Made by a program: the position numbers and the translations under genes
Shown here: positions 52,801 through 63,100 of the stretch, one piece after another
Position numbering within the stretch: the first letter of the stretch is position 1
Layout: every line of letters begins with the position of its first letter
Assembly (NCBI GenBank): GCA_038501785.1
Contig: JBAMJR010000083.1
Span: forward strand, 692,501-756,500
Direction of reading: 5' to 3'
Length of the DNA: 64,000 bases
From: Myoxocephalus aenaeus
Taxonomy: Eukaryota; Chordata; Actinopteri; Perciformes; Cottidae
Notes under the pieces: model-generated
The model's input: the letters and a program-made list of their open reading frames with translations, nothing else
What the model was told of the DNA's origin: nothing
Databases searched by the model: none

Positions 52801-55800
52801 AACACACATGCACCAGCTGTTAGCAGAGCAACACACATGCACCAGCTGTTAGCTTAGCAACACACATGCACCAGCTGTTAGCAGAGCAACACACATGCAC
52901 CCAGCTGTTAGCAGAGCAACACACATGCACCAGCTGTTAGCTTAGCAACACACATGCACCAGCTGTTAGCAGAGCAACACACATGCACCAGCTGTTAGCT
53001 TAGCAACACACACATGCACCAGCTGTTAACAGAGCAACACACATGCACCCAGCTGTTAGCTTAGCAACACACATGCACCAGCTGTTAGCAGAGCAACACA
53101 CATGCACCAGCTGTTAGCTTAGCAACACACACATGCACCAGCTGTTAGCTTAGCAACACACATGCACCAGCTGTTAACAGAGCAACACACATGCACCAGC
53201 TGTTAGCTTAGCAACACACATGCAGCTGCTGTTCTTCAGGCTCCAGCTCGCTCTACTTCTGTGTAGGAGTCCTTCCAGTGGGCTGGCAGGTCTATTGGCA
53301 GAACGTCTGTTGGTCACATCCCTGTCCCCGCAGCTAGAGGGCTGTTTTTAATAACGCTAGCAAAGAGTTCAGGTCCATATCTTTGCAGATGATGTTCCTG
53401 TGAATGCCTCCTGCTTACTGAACGTGACGTTACGTAAATACAAGACGAACTCAAAGGTTTTTCCCGTCTCTTCTCTCCTTCCAGAAAATAGTGAAAGCAG
53501 GAGACAAGGACCTGGACGGACAGCTGGATTTTGGGGAGTTTGTTCATTATCTCAAAGACCACGAGAAGAAGCTGCGTCTGGTCTTCAAGAGCCTGGACAA
53601 GAAGAACGATGGTGAGCAATCCTGTGCTGGACCTTCATGCTACGCTCACACCAAACAAGTTGCCAACGTTACTCGCGCCTGAAAGGGGGCGTGGCTTATC
53701 TCCGTAAAAACAGTTACCGTTTCCTCCCCATCAGTGTTTAGAAGCTCTAGAACCACAGGTCTTACATCTACATTGGAGCTGATATTTTGCAGCCAAATCA
53801 AACTGTGTGCAGGATATCGTTGTTAGTTCAGAATGTCTGTGATATTGTATAAAGGTAGTAAGGTAGTCCATGCATATGAAGTATTTACAGAGAATGACTC
53901 GTTCTCCCCATGGAGGAGGTTACACCTGTGACTTCTTAACGGTACATTTGTTTGTACGCCTTTTGGCCTTTAGGAGAATAAATGAAGACTGAATGTCTTT
54001 CCCGTGCTCAGGGCTCTCGCTCCTTCTGAGGAGGCTCAGACCTACGGAGACTAGAACAAAGCTTTACGCTGATGACGCCGTCCTGTCCTGACACAGTTCA
54101 CTGTGATGAGCATCGAGAGGAGACCAGCCTCTCTTTTAATCTGTAGGCTTCAGCTCCAGCTGATGGAGACATGATGACGTCATTGAGTTAGACTTCACAG
54201 AGCTTCTCCCTCAGAGGACAGTAAACTGTTCTACCAGCAGAGTTCTGCTCACTGTGACTAGTGAACTGACTTCATGCCTGAAACCTTTCATCTTTGATTC
54301 ATGACAGTTCTTTACTCTCTGTGCTGCAGGGAGGATCGACTCTCAGGAGATCATGCAGTCTCTGCGTGACCTGGGAGTGAGCATCTCTGAGGAGCAGGCC
54401 GGGAAGATCCTCAAGAGGTGAGCATGAGGAGTCACACTGTGAGCATGAGGAGTCACACTGTGAGAGCATGAGGAGTCACACGGTGAGCGCATGAGGAGTC
54501 ACTCTGTGAGCATGAGGAGTCACACTGTGAGAGCATGAGGAGTCACTCTGTGAGCATGAGGAGTCACACTGTGAGCATGAGGAGTCACACTGTGAGCATG
54601 AGGAGTCACACTGTGAGAGCATGAGGAGTCACACTGTGAGAGCATGAGGAGTCACACTGTGAGAGCATGAGGAGTCACACTGTGAGCGCATGAGGAGTCA
54701 CACTGTGAGCATGAGGAGTCACACTGTGAGCGCATGAGGAGTCACACTGTGAGCATGAGGAGTCACACTGTGAGCATGAGGAGTCACACTGTGAGCATGA
54801 GGAGTCACACTGTGAGCGCATGAGGAGTCACACTGTGAGCGCATGAGGAGTCACTCTGTGAGCATGAGGAGTCACACTGTGAGCATGAGGAGTCACACTG
54901 TGAGCATGAGGAGTCACACTGTGAGCATGAGGAGTCACACTGTGAGCGCATGAGGAGTCACACTGTGAGCGCATGAGGAGTCACTCTGTGAGCATGAGGA
55001 GTCACACTGTGAGCATGAGGAGTCACACTGTGAGCATGAGGAGTCACACTGTGAGCATGAGGAGTCACACTGTGAGCATGAGGAGTCACACTGTGAGCGC
55101 ATGAGGAGTCACACTGTGAGCATGAGGAGTCACACTGTGAGCATGAGGAGTCACACTGTGAGCATGAGGAGTCACACTGTGAGCGCATGAGGAGTCACAC
55201 TGTGAGCGCATGAGGAGTCACTCTGTGAGCATGAGGAGTCACACTGTGAGCATGAGGAGTCACACTGTGAGCATGAGGAGTCACACTGTGAGCATGAGGA
55301 GTCACACTGTGAGCGCATGAGGAGTCACACTGTGAGCGCATGAGGAGTCACTCTGTGAGCATGAGGAGTCACACTGTGAGCATGAGGAGTCACACTGTGA
55401 GCATGAGGAGTCACACTGTGAGCATGAGGAGTCACACTGTGAGCATGAGGAGTCACACTGTGAGCGCATGAGGAGTCACACTGTGAGCGCATGAGGAGTC
55501 ACACTGTGAGCATGAGGAGTCACACTGTGAGCATGAGGAGTCACACTGTGAGCGCATGAGGAGTCACACTGTGAGAGCATGAGGAGTCACACTGTGAGCA
55601 TGAGGAGTCACACTGTGAGCATGAGGAGTCACACTGTGAGCATGAGGAGTCACACTGTGAGCATGAGGAGTCACACTGTGAGCATGAGGAGTCACACTGT
55701 GAGCGCATGAGGAGTCACACTGTGAGCGCATGAGGAGTCACACTGTGAGCATGAGGAGTCACACTGTGAGCATGAGGAGTCACACTGTGAGCATGAGGAG

Positions 55801-56293
55801 TCACACTGTGAGCGCATGAGGAGTCACACTGTGAGCGCATGAGGAGTCACACTGTGAGCATGAGGAGTCACTCTGTGAGCATGAGGAGTCACACTGTGAG
55901 CGCATGAGGAGTCACACTGTGAGCGCATGAGGAGTCACACTGTGAGCATGAGGAGTCACTCTGTGAGCATGAGGAGTCACACTGTGAGCGCATGAGGAGT
56001 CACTCTGTGAGCATGAGGAGTCACACTGTGAGCGCATGAGGAGTCACACTGTGAGCGCATGAGGAGTCACACTGTGAGAGCATGAGGAGTCACACTGTGA
56101 GCGCATGAGGAGTCACACTGTGAGCGCATGAGGAGTCACACTGTGAGCATGAGGAGTCACACTGTGAGCGCATGAGGAGTCACACTGTGAGAGCATGAGG
56201 AGTCACACTGTGAGCGCATGAGGAGTCACACTGTGAGCGCATGAGGAGTCACACTGTGAGAGCATGAGGAGTCACACTGTGAGCATGAGGAGT

Positions 56294-56325
<32 letters not shown>

Positions 56326-56329
56326 ACAG

Positions 56330-56412
<83 letters not shown>

Positions 56413-57180
56413 CCATGGTCCCATGCTACTTTACAGAAAGAAACTGTAAAATAATGTAGTTCTTCTGTAGTTATTTTTGCCTGTATAAATACTATTAATT
56501 ATCTTTAAAATGCTAAATGAATTTATCAACATGCTGATGACAAAAAACACTTTGAAGGACTGATTTCTGTACTTTTACAGAAAAGTATTTCTTTATTATC
56601 ATGAACAAGACAAATGTGTTCAATATTACCTCACATTAAAAGTACAATTACATTTAGAATATATACACATAGAATACATTACCATTAAATACATAATGTT
56701 AATGTACTGCATTAAAATGAATTACCTGTCATTTTAATGGCAAACTTAAATTGTAAATCTACAGACTTACTCTTTATGGTAGAATCCAGAAGATATCCTG
56801 TGGAATAAGTTCCCTAACACAGCTATAAGAAGGGAAGTGACCCTCTAACCTCCTGTCTCTTCTCCCTCTGCTGCTCAGAATCAGGAGGGGTCATGTCGTG
56901 GCCCCTGTCCGGTAGTAAGTAGTCCTCTAGTCTGTCACCAGCTGCTCTGTATTCAGTGATTCAGATAAGAAGTACACGCTGTGATGATATGGTGGTTAGG
57001 TGTTGATGCACGTGAGCAGATCACTTGTTCTTTTACTGAAACTGTCCATGTTTTGCTTTCCCTCCCAGTATGGATAAGAACGGCACGATGACGATCGACT
57101 GGGCCGAGTGGAGGGATTACCACCTCCTGCACCCAGCGGGCAACATCCCTGAGATCATCCTGTACTGGAAGCACTCCACG
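41565..57180 (+). CDS. slc25a25: Ca2+-dependent mitochondrial ATP-Mg/Pi carrier SCaMC-2, N-terminal part
   Basis: Inner-membrane carrier exchanging ATP-Mg for phosphate, gated by Ca2+ binding to an N-terminal EF-hand domain facing the intermembrane space (family knowledge). Exons: 41565-41891, 53485-53611, 54330-54417 and 57069-57180; 654 nt = 218 codons, all phases joining. EF-hand loops: DVNGDGGICVND (exon 1), DKDLDGQLDFGE (exon 2), DKKNDGRIDSQE (exons 2/3) and DKNGTMTIDWAE (exon 4). YHLLHP and IPEIILYWKHST follow, the linker before the carrier repeats, which lie beyond the window. Paralogue choice rests on the N-terminus (EF-hand exon beginning LKVLFQVLDVN, ending HRTEHEL) and on naif1/dpm2/pip5kl1 synteny. 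ATG 41565 is chosen because an in-frame TAA lies at 41538. Introns 3 and 4 begin as tandem arrays. Confidence 0.93.
41892..42245. other. slc25a25 intron 1, first 350 bp
   Basis: Unique-looking intron sequence; nothing recognised. Confidence 0.5.
42246..42905. repeat. Purine-only GAGGAGGGAGGATGA tandem tract
   Basis: About 660 bp composed of GAGGAGGGAGGA and GATGATGAGGAGGGA blocks with AAGAGG variants; almost no pyrimidines except T. Frames across it encode Ser/Pro/Leu- or Glu/Gly-rich peptides that are not credible. Confidence 0.95.
43342..43578 (+). CDS. Possible alternative first exon of slc25a25
   Basis: Open frame of 79 codons from MKTFQSLFSLSRAQCE to VFTVRTPPPDQ ending exactly at CCAG|GTAGGG in phase 0, the phase that slc25a25 exon 2 requires. 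Mammalian SLC25A25 has alternative first exons joined to the same exon in phase 0. The protein has no EF-hand and contains a duplicated GLQETSAQHA block, so chance is a real alternative. Confidence 0.25.
43777..43838. repeat. AT-palindrome with (TA)n core
   Basis: ATAGCACATTATA at the left and TATAATGTGCTAT at the right are exact complements around a TA run, a 62-bp perfect palindrome. Confidence 0.9.
44413..44658 (-). mobile_element. L2-type LINE 3'UTR, antisense in slc25a25 intron 1
   Basis: Matches the 3'UTR of the 15680-16844 copy in reverse: CCAGGCAGCCATGAATCCATGG, AAAGAAAGTAGAGTTAGTAA, ATAGTTTATCCAGATGGAG, GCAGTCTAGGCCTATAGCAG and GGGGCTGGACCAGGGCAAAC. The distal tail with (TGAAC)n is missing. 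Continues through the array into 50414-51252. Confidence 0.9.
44659..50425. repeat. 5.8-kb 23-bp minisatellite grown from the L2 stop-codon region
   Basis: About 250 copies of a 23-bp unit with core CTAACTATAAGCCTGAAACA. CC/TC and AACT/AAGT variants are interspersed, plus rarer AACCAG, AAACCTG and AAGACTG units. In LINE sense the unit is TATAGTTAGGGCTGTTTCAG, covering the last codons and stop of the ORF. The sibling L2 copy has only two units (16016-16062). Confidence 0.97.
50414..51252 (-). mobile_element. L2/CR1-group LINE reverse-transcriptase C-terminal half
   Basis: Continuous frame of about 275 codons on the minus strand. It opens in the catalytic box at ADDTQLYLSIKP, then FLLLNSDKTEVILLGP, TTVRNLRVIFDQDLSFGSHV, DYCNSVLSGC, LIQNAAARVLTRTRKRDHIT and LHWLPIRSRIIFKILLLTYK, ending FDSAYT-stop in the first array unit. 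The 5' end is lost exactly at the 29-bp array. Relatively intact, so younger than the other LINEs here. Confidence 0.9.
51253..53224. repeat. 29-bp minisatellite in slc25a25 intron 1
   Basis: About 68 units with cores CACCAGCTGTTAGCAGAGCA and CACCCTGCTATTAGCTTAGC followed by ACACACATG. Near its start (51360-51840) CCCTGCTATT/CTTAGC units dominate; later AGAGC and CTTAGC units alternate, suggesting a two-unit (58-bp) period. Confidence 0.96.
53485..53611 (+). CDS. slc25a25: slc25a25 exon 2
   Basis: Acceptor TCTCCTTCCAG and donor GATG|GTGAGCAA; 42 codons plus one base. KIVKAGDKDLDGQLDFGEFV through VFKSLDKKND. Confidence 0.95.
53612..54329. other. slc25a25 intron 2
   Basis: Unique-looking intron with no tandem array; nothing else recognised. 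Confidence 0.6.
54330..54417 (+). CDS. slc25a25: slc25a25 exon 3
   Basis: Acceptor CTCTGTGCTGCAG and donor AAGAG|GTGAGCATG. RIDSQEIMQSLRDLGVSISE to KILK plus two bases of Ser. Confidence 0.95.
54418..56296. repeat. 21/23-bp minisatellite beginning at the slc25a25 exon 3 donor
   Basis: The first intron base starts the first unit. Units GTGAGCATGAGGAGTCACAC plus T (21 bp) alternate with 23-bp GTGAGCGCATGAGG and GTGAGAGCATGAGG forms, about 87 copies. Every unit repeats the GTGAGC donor. Ends in a (CA)n tract. Confidence 0.97.
56297..56411. repeat. (CA)n-(TG)n inverted microsatellite pair
   Basis: A (CA) run, CGTGACAGAGG, then a longer (TG) run; the two runs are complementary and can pair. Confidence 0.95.
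56412..57068. other. slc25a25 intron 3, 3' part
   Basis: AT-rich, unique-looking intron. GTTTTGCTTTCCCTCCCAG provides the acceptor of exon 4. Confidence 0.6.
57069..57180 (+). CDS. slc25a25: slc25a25 exon 4
   Basis: Acceptor CTTTCCCTCCCAG and donor CCACG|GTAGATAAC. Completes Ser, then MDKNGTMTIDWAEWRDYHLL to YWKHST. The donor has non-consensus +4/+5 bases. The last 18 nt are the seed of the following array. Confidence 0.93.
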
Positions 57181-60100
57181 GTAGATAACTCTCTTCTTCT
57201 TCTACTGGAAGCACTCCACGGTAGATAACACTCTTCTTCTTCTACTGGAAGCACTCCACGGTAGATAACTCTCTTCTTCTTCTACTGGAAGCACTCCACG
57301 GTAGATAACTCTCTTCTTCTTCTACTGGAAGCACTCCACGGTAGATAACTCTCTTCTTCTTCTACTGGAAGCACTCCACGGTAGATAACTCTCTTCTTCT
57401 TCTACTGGAAGCACTCCACGGTAGATAACTCTCTTCTTCTACTGGAAGCACTCCACGGTAGATAACTCTCTTCTTCTACTGGAAGCACTCCACGGTAGAT
57501 AACTCTCTTCTTCTTCTACTGGAAGCACTCCACGGTAGATAACTCTCTTCTTCTTCTACTGGAAGCACTCCACGGTAGATAACACTCTTCTTCTTCTACT
57601 GGAAGCACTCCACGGTAGATAACTCTCTTCTTCTTCTACTGGAAGCACTCCACGGTAGATAACTCTCTTCTTCTTCTACTGGAAGCACTCCACGGTAGAT
57701 AACACTCTTCTTCTACTACTGGAAGCACTCCACGGTAGATAACACTCTTCTTCTTCTACTGGAAGCACTCCACGGTAGATAACACTCTTCTTCTTCTACT
57801 GGAAGCACTCCACGGTAGATAACTCTCTTCTTCTTCTACTGGAAGCACTCCACGGTAGATAACTCTCTTCTTCTACTGGAAGCACTCCACGGTAGATAAC
57901 ACTCTTCTTCTTCTACTGGAAGCACTCCACGGTAGATAACTCTCTTCTTCTTCTACTGGAAGCACTCCACGGTAGATAACACTCTTCTTCTACTACTGGA
58001 AGCACTCCACGGTAGATAACTCTCTTCTTCTACTAGAAGCACTCCACGTGTAGATAACACTCTTCTTCTCTACTGGAAGCACTCCACGGTAGATAACACT
58101 CTTCTTCTCTACTGGAAGCACTCCACGGTAGATAACACTCTTCTTCTACTGGAAGCACTCCACGTGTAGATAACACTCTTCTTCTTCTACTGGAAGCACT
58201 CCACGTGTAGATAACACTCTTCTTCTTCTACTGGAAGCACTCCACGTGTAGATAACACTCTTCTTCTTCTACTGGAAGCACTCCACGGTAGATAACACTC
58301 TTCTTCTTCTACTGGAAGCACTCCACGGTAGATAACACTCTTCTTCTCTACTGGAAGCACTCCACGGTAGATAACACTCTTCTTCTCTACTGGAAGCACT
58401 CCACGGTAGATAACACTCTTCTTCTACTGGAAGCACTCCACGTGTAGATAACACTCTTCTTCTTCTACTGGAAGCACTCCACGTGTAGATAACACTCTTC
58501 TTCTACTGGAAGCACTCCACGGTAGATAACTCTCTTCTTCTACTGGAAGCACTCCACGGCAGATAACACTCTTCTTCTCTACTGGAAGCACTCCACGGTA
58601 GATAACACTCTTCTTCTACTACTGGAAGCACTCCACGGTAGATAACTCTCTTCTTCTACTAGAAGCACTCCACGTGTAGATAACACTCTTCTTCTACTGG
58701 AAGCACTCCACGGTAGATAACACTCTTCTTCTACTACTGGAAGCACTCCACGGTAGATAACTCTCTTCTTCTACTAGAAGCACTCCACGTGTAGATAACA
58801 CTCTTCTTCTCTACTGGAAGCACTCCACGGTAGATAACACTCTTCTTCTACTGGAAGCACTCCACGTGTAGATAACACTCTTCTTCTTCTACTGGAAGCA
58901 CTCCACGTGTAGATAACACTCTTCTTCTACTGGAAGCACTCCACGGTAGATAACACTCTTCTTTTCTACTGGAAGCACTCCACGGTAGATAACTCTCTTC
59001 TTCTACTAGAAGCACTCCACGTGTAGATAACACTCTTCTTCTACTGGAAGCACTCCACGGTAGATAACTCTCTTCTTCTTCTACTGGAAGCACTCCACGG
59101 TAGATGACTCTCTTCTTCTACTAGAAGCACTCCACGTGTAGATAACACTCTTCTTCTACTGGAAGCACTCCACGGTAGATAACTCTCTTCTTCTACTAGA
59201 AGCACTCCACGTGTAGATAACACTCTTCTTCTATTACTGGAAGCACTCCACGGTAGATAACTCTCTTCTTCTACTAGAAGCACTCCACGTGTAGATAACA
59301 CTCTTCTTCTACTGGAAGCACTCCACGGTAGATAACACTCTTCTTCTCTACTGGAAGCACTCCACGGTAGATAACACTCTTCTTCTTCTACAGGAAGCAC
59401 TCCACGGTAGATAACTCTCTTCTTCTACTAGAAGCACTCCACGTGTAGATAACACTCTTCTTCTACTGGAAGCACTCCACGGTAGATAACTCTCTTCTTC
59501 TTCTACTGGAAGCACTCCACGGTAGATAACTCTCTTCTTCTACTGGAAGCACTCCACGTGTAGATAACACTCTTCTTCTCTACTGGAAGCACTCCACGGT
59601 AGATAACACTCTTCTTCTCTACTGGAAGCACTCCACGGTAGATAACACTCTTCTTCTCTACTGGAAGCACTCCACGGTAGATAACACTCTTCTTCTACTG
59701 GAAGCACTCCACGTGTAGATAACACTCTTCTTCTTCTACTGGAAGCACTCCACGTGTAGATAACACTCTTCTTCTACTGGAAGCACTCCACGGTAGATAA
59801 CACTCTTCTTCTACTGGAAGCACTCCACGGTAGATAACACTCTTCTTCTACTGGAAGCACTCCACGGTAGATAACACTCTTCTTCTCTACTGGAAGCACT
59901 CCACGGTAGATAACACTCTTCTTCTCTACTGGAAGCACTCCACGGTAGATAACTCTCTTCTTCTACTGGAAGCACTCCACGGTAGATAACACTCTTCTTC
60001 TACTGGAAGCACTCCACGGTAGATAACACTCTTCTTCTACTGGAAGCACTCCACGTGTAGATAACACTCTTCTTCTTCTACTGGAAGCACTCCACGGTAG

Positions 60101-63100
60101 ATAACTCTCTTCTTCTACTGGAAGCACTCCACGGTAGATAACACTCTTCTTCTCTACTGGAAGCACTCCACGGTAGATAACACTCTTCTTCTCTACTGGA
60201 AGCACTCCACGGTAGATAACACTCTTCTTCTCTACTGGAAGCACTCCACGGTAGATAACACTCTTCTTCTTCTACTGGAAGCACTCCACGGTAGATAACT
60301 CTCTTCTTCTACTGGAAGCACTCCACGGTAGATAACACTCTTCTTCTACTGGAAGCACTCCACGGTAGATAACACTCTTCTTCTACTGGAAGCACTCCAC
60401 GTGTAGATAACACTCTTCTTCTTCTACTGGAAGCACTCCACGGTAGATAACTCTCTTCTTCTACTGGAAGCACTCCACGGTAGATAACACTCTTCTTCTA
60501 CTGGAAGCACTCCACGGTAGATAACTCTCTTCTTCTACTGGAAGCACTCCACGTGTAGATAACACTCTTCTTCTCTACTGGAAGCACTCCACGGTAGATA
60601 ACACTCTTCTTCTCTACTGGAAGCACTCCACGGTAGATAACACTCTTCTTCTCTACTGGAAGCACTCCACGGTAGATAACACTCTTCTTCTACTGGAAGC
60701 ACTCCACGGTAGATAACACTCTTCTTCTTCTACTAGAAGCACTCCACGTGTAGATAACACTCTTCTTCTACTGGAAGCACTCCACGGTAGATAACTCTCT
60801 TCTTCTTCTACTGGAAGCACTCCACGGTAGATAACTCTCTTCTTCTACTAGAAGCACTCCACGTGTAGATAACACTCTTCTTCTACTGGAAGCACTCCAC
60901 GGTAGATAACTCTCTTCTTCTACTAGAAGCACTCCACGTGTAGATAACACTCTTCTTCTACTGGAAGCACTCCACGGCAGATAACACTCTTCTTCTCTAC
61001 TGGAAGCACTCCACGGTAGATAACACTCTTCTTCTACTACTGGAAGCACTCCACGGTAGATAACTCTCTTCTTCTACTAGAAGCACTCCACGTGTAGATA
61101 ACACTCTTCTTCTACTGGAAGCACTCCACGGTAGATAACACTCTTCTTCTCTACTGGAAGCACTCCACGGTAGATAACTCTCTTCTTCTACTAGAAGCAC
61201 TCCACGTGTAGATAACACTCTTCTTCTACTGGAAGCACTCCACGGTAGATAACTCTCTTCTTCTTCTACTGGAAGCACTCCACGGTAGATAACTCTCTTC
61301 TTCTACTGGAAGCACTCCACGTGTAGATAACACTCTTCTTCTCTACTGGAAGCACTCCACGGTAGATAACACTCTTCTTCTCTACTGGAAGCACTCCACG
61401 GTAGATAACACTCTTCTTCTACTGGAAGCACTCCACGTGTAGATAACACTCTTCTTCTTCTACTGGAAGCACTCCACGTGTAGATAACACTCTTCTTCTA
61501 CTGGAAGCACTCCACGGTAGATAACACTCTTCTTCTACTGGAAGCACTCCACGGTAGATAACACTCTTCTTCTACTGGAAGCACTCCACGGTAGATAACA
61601 CTCTTCTTCTCTACTGGAAGCACTCCACGGTAGATAACACTCTTCTTCTCTACTGGAAGCACTCCACGGTAGATAACTCTCTTCTTCTACTGGAAGCACT
61701 CCACGGTAGATAACTCTCTTCTTCTACTGGAAGCACTCCACGGTAGATAACACTCTTCTTCTACTGGAAGCACTCCACGGTAGATAACACTCTTCTTCTA
61801 CTGGAAGCACTCCACGTGTAGATAACACTCTTCTTCTTCTACTGGAAGCACTCCACGGTAGATAACTCTCTTCTTCTACTGGAAGCACTCCACGGTAGAT
61901 AACACTCTTCTTCTACTGGAAGCACTCCACGGTAGATAACACTCTTCTTCTACTGGAAGCACTCCACGGTAGATAACACTCTTCTTCTTCTACTGGAAGC
62001 ACTCCACGGTAGATAACACTCTTCTTCTACTGGAAGCACTCCACGGTAGATAACACTCTTCTTCTACTGGAAGCACTCCACGGTAGATAACACTCTTCTT
62101 CTACTGGAAGCACTCCACGGTAGATAACTCTCTTCTTCTTCTACTGGAAGCACTCCACGGTAGATAACACTCTTCTTCTACTGGAAGCACTCCACGGTAG
62201 ATAACACTCTTCTTCTTCTACTGGAAGCACTCCACGGTAGATAACACTCTTCTTCTTCTACTGGAAGCACTCCACGGTAGATAACACTCTTCTTCTTCTA
62301 CTGGAAGCACTCCACGGTAGATAACACTCTTCTTCTCTACTGGAAGCACTCCACGGTAGATAACACTCTTCTTCTACTGGAAGCACTCCACGTGTAGATA
62401 ACACTCTTCTTCTTCTACTGGAAGCACTCCACGGTAGATAACACTCTTCTTCTCTACTGGAAGCACTGCACGGTAGATAACACTCTTCTTCTCTACTGGA
62501 AGCACTCCACGGTAGATAACACTCTTCTTCTCTACTGGAAGCACTCCACGGTAGATAACACTCTTCTTCTACTGGAAGCACTCCACGTGTAGATAACACT
62601 CTTCTTCTTCTACTGGAAGCACTCCACGGTAGATAACACTCTTCTTCTTCTGCTGGAAGCACTCCACGGTAGATAACACTCTTCTTCTACTGGAAGCACT
62701 CCACGGTAGATAACTCTCTTCTTCTTCTACTGGAAGCACTCCACGGTAGATAACTCTCTTCTTCTACTGGAAGCACTCCACGGTAGATAACACTCTTCTT
62801 CTACTGGAAGCACTCCACGGTAGATAACACTCTTCTTCTACTGGAAGCACTCCACGTGTAGATAACTCTCTTCTTCTACTGGAAGCACTCCACGTGTAGA
62901 TAACACTCTTCTTCTACTGGAAGCACTCCACGTGTAGATAACACTCTTCTTCTACTAGAAGCACTCCACGTGTAGATAACACTCTTCTTCTACTGGAAGC
63001 ACTCCACGGTAGATAACACTCTTCTTCTACTGGAAGCACTCCACGGTAGATAACACTCTTCTTCTACTGGAAGCACTCCACGGTAGATAACTCTCTTCTT

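Noticed and set aside
51253..56296. CRISPR-like regular repeats
   Set aside because: Units are head-to-tail without unique spacers and lie in vertebrate introns; these are minisatellites.
58187..62662. Multiple minus-strand frames with repeated LPWSASSR blocks
   Set aside because: Antisense readings of the exon 4 junction array.
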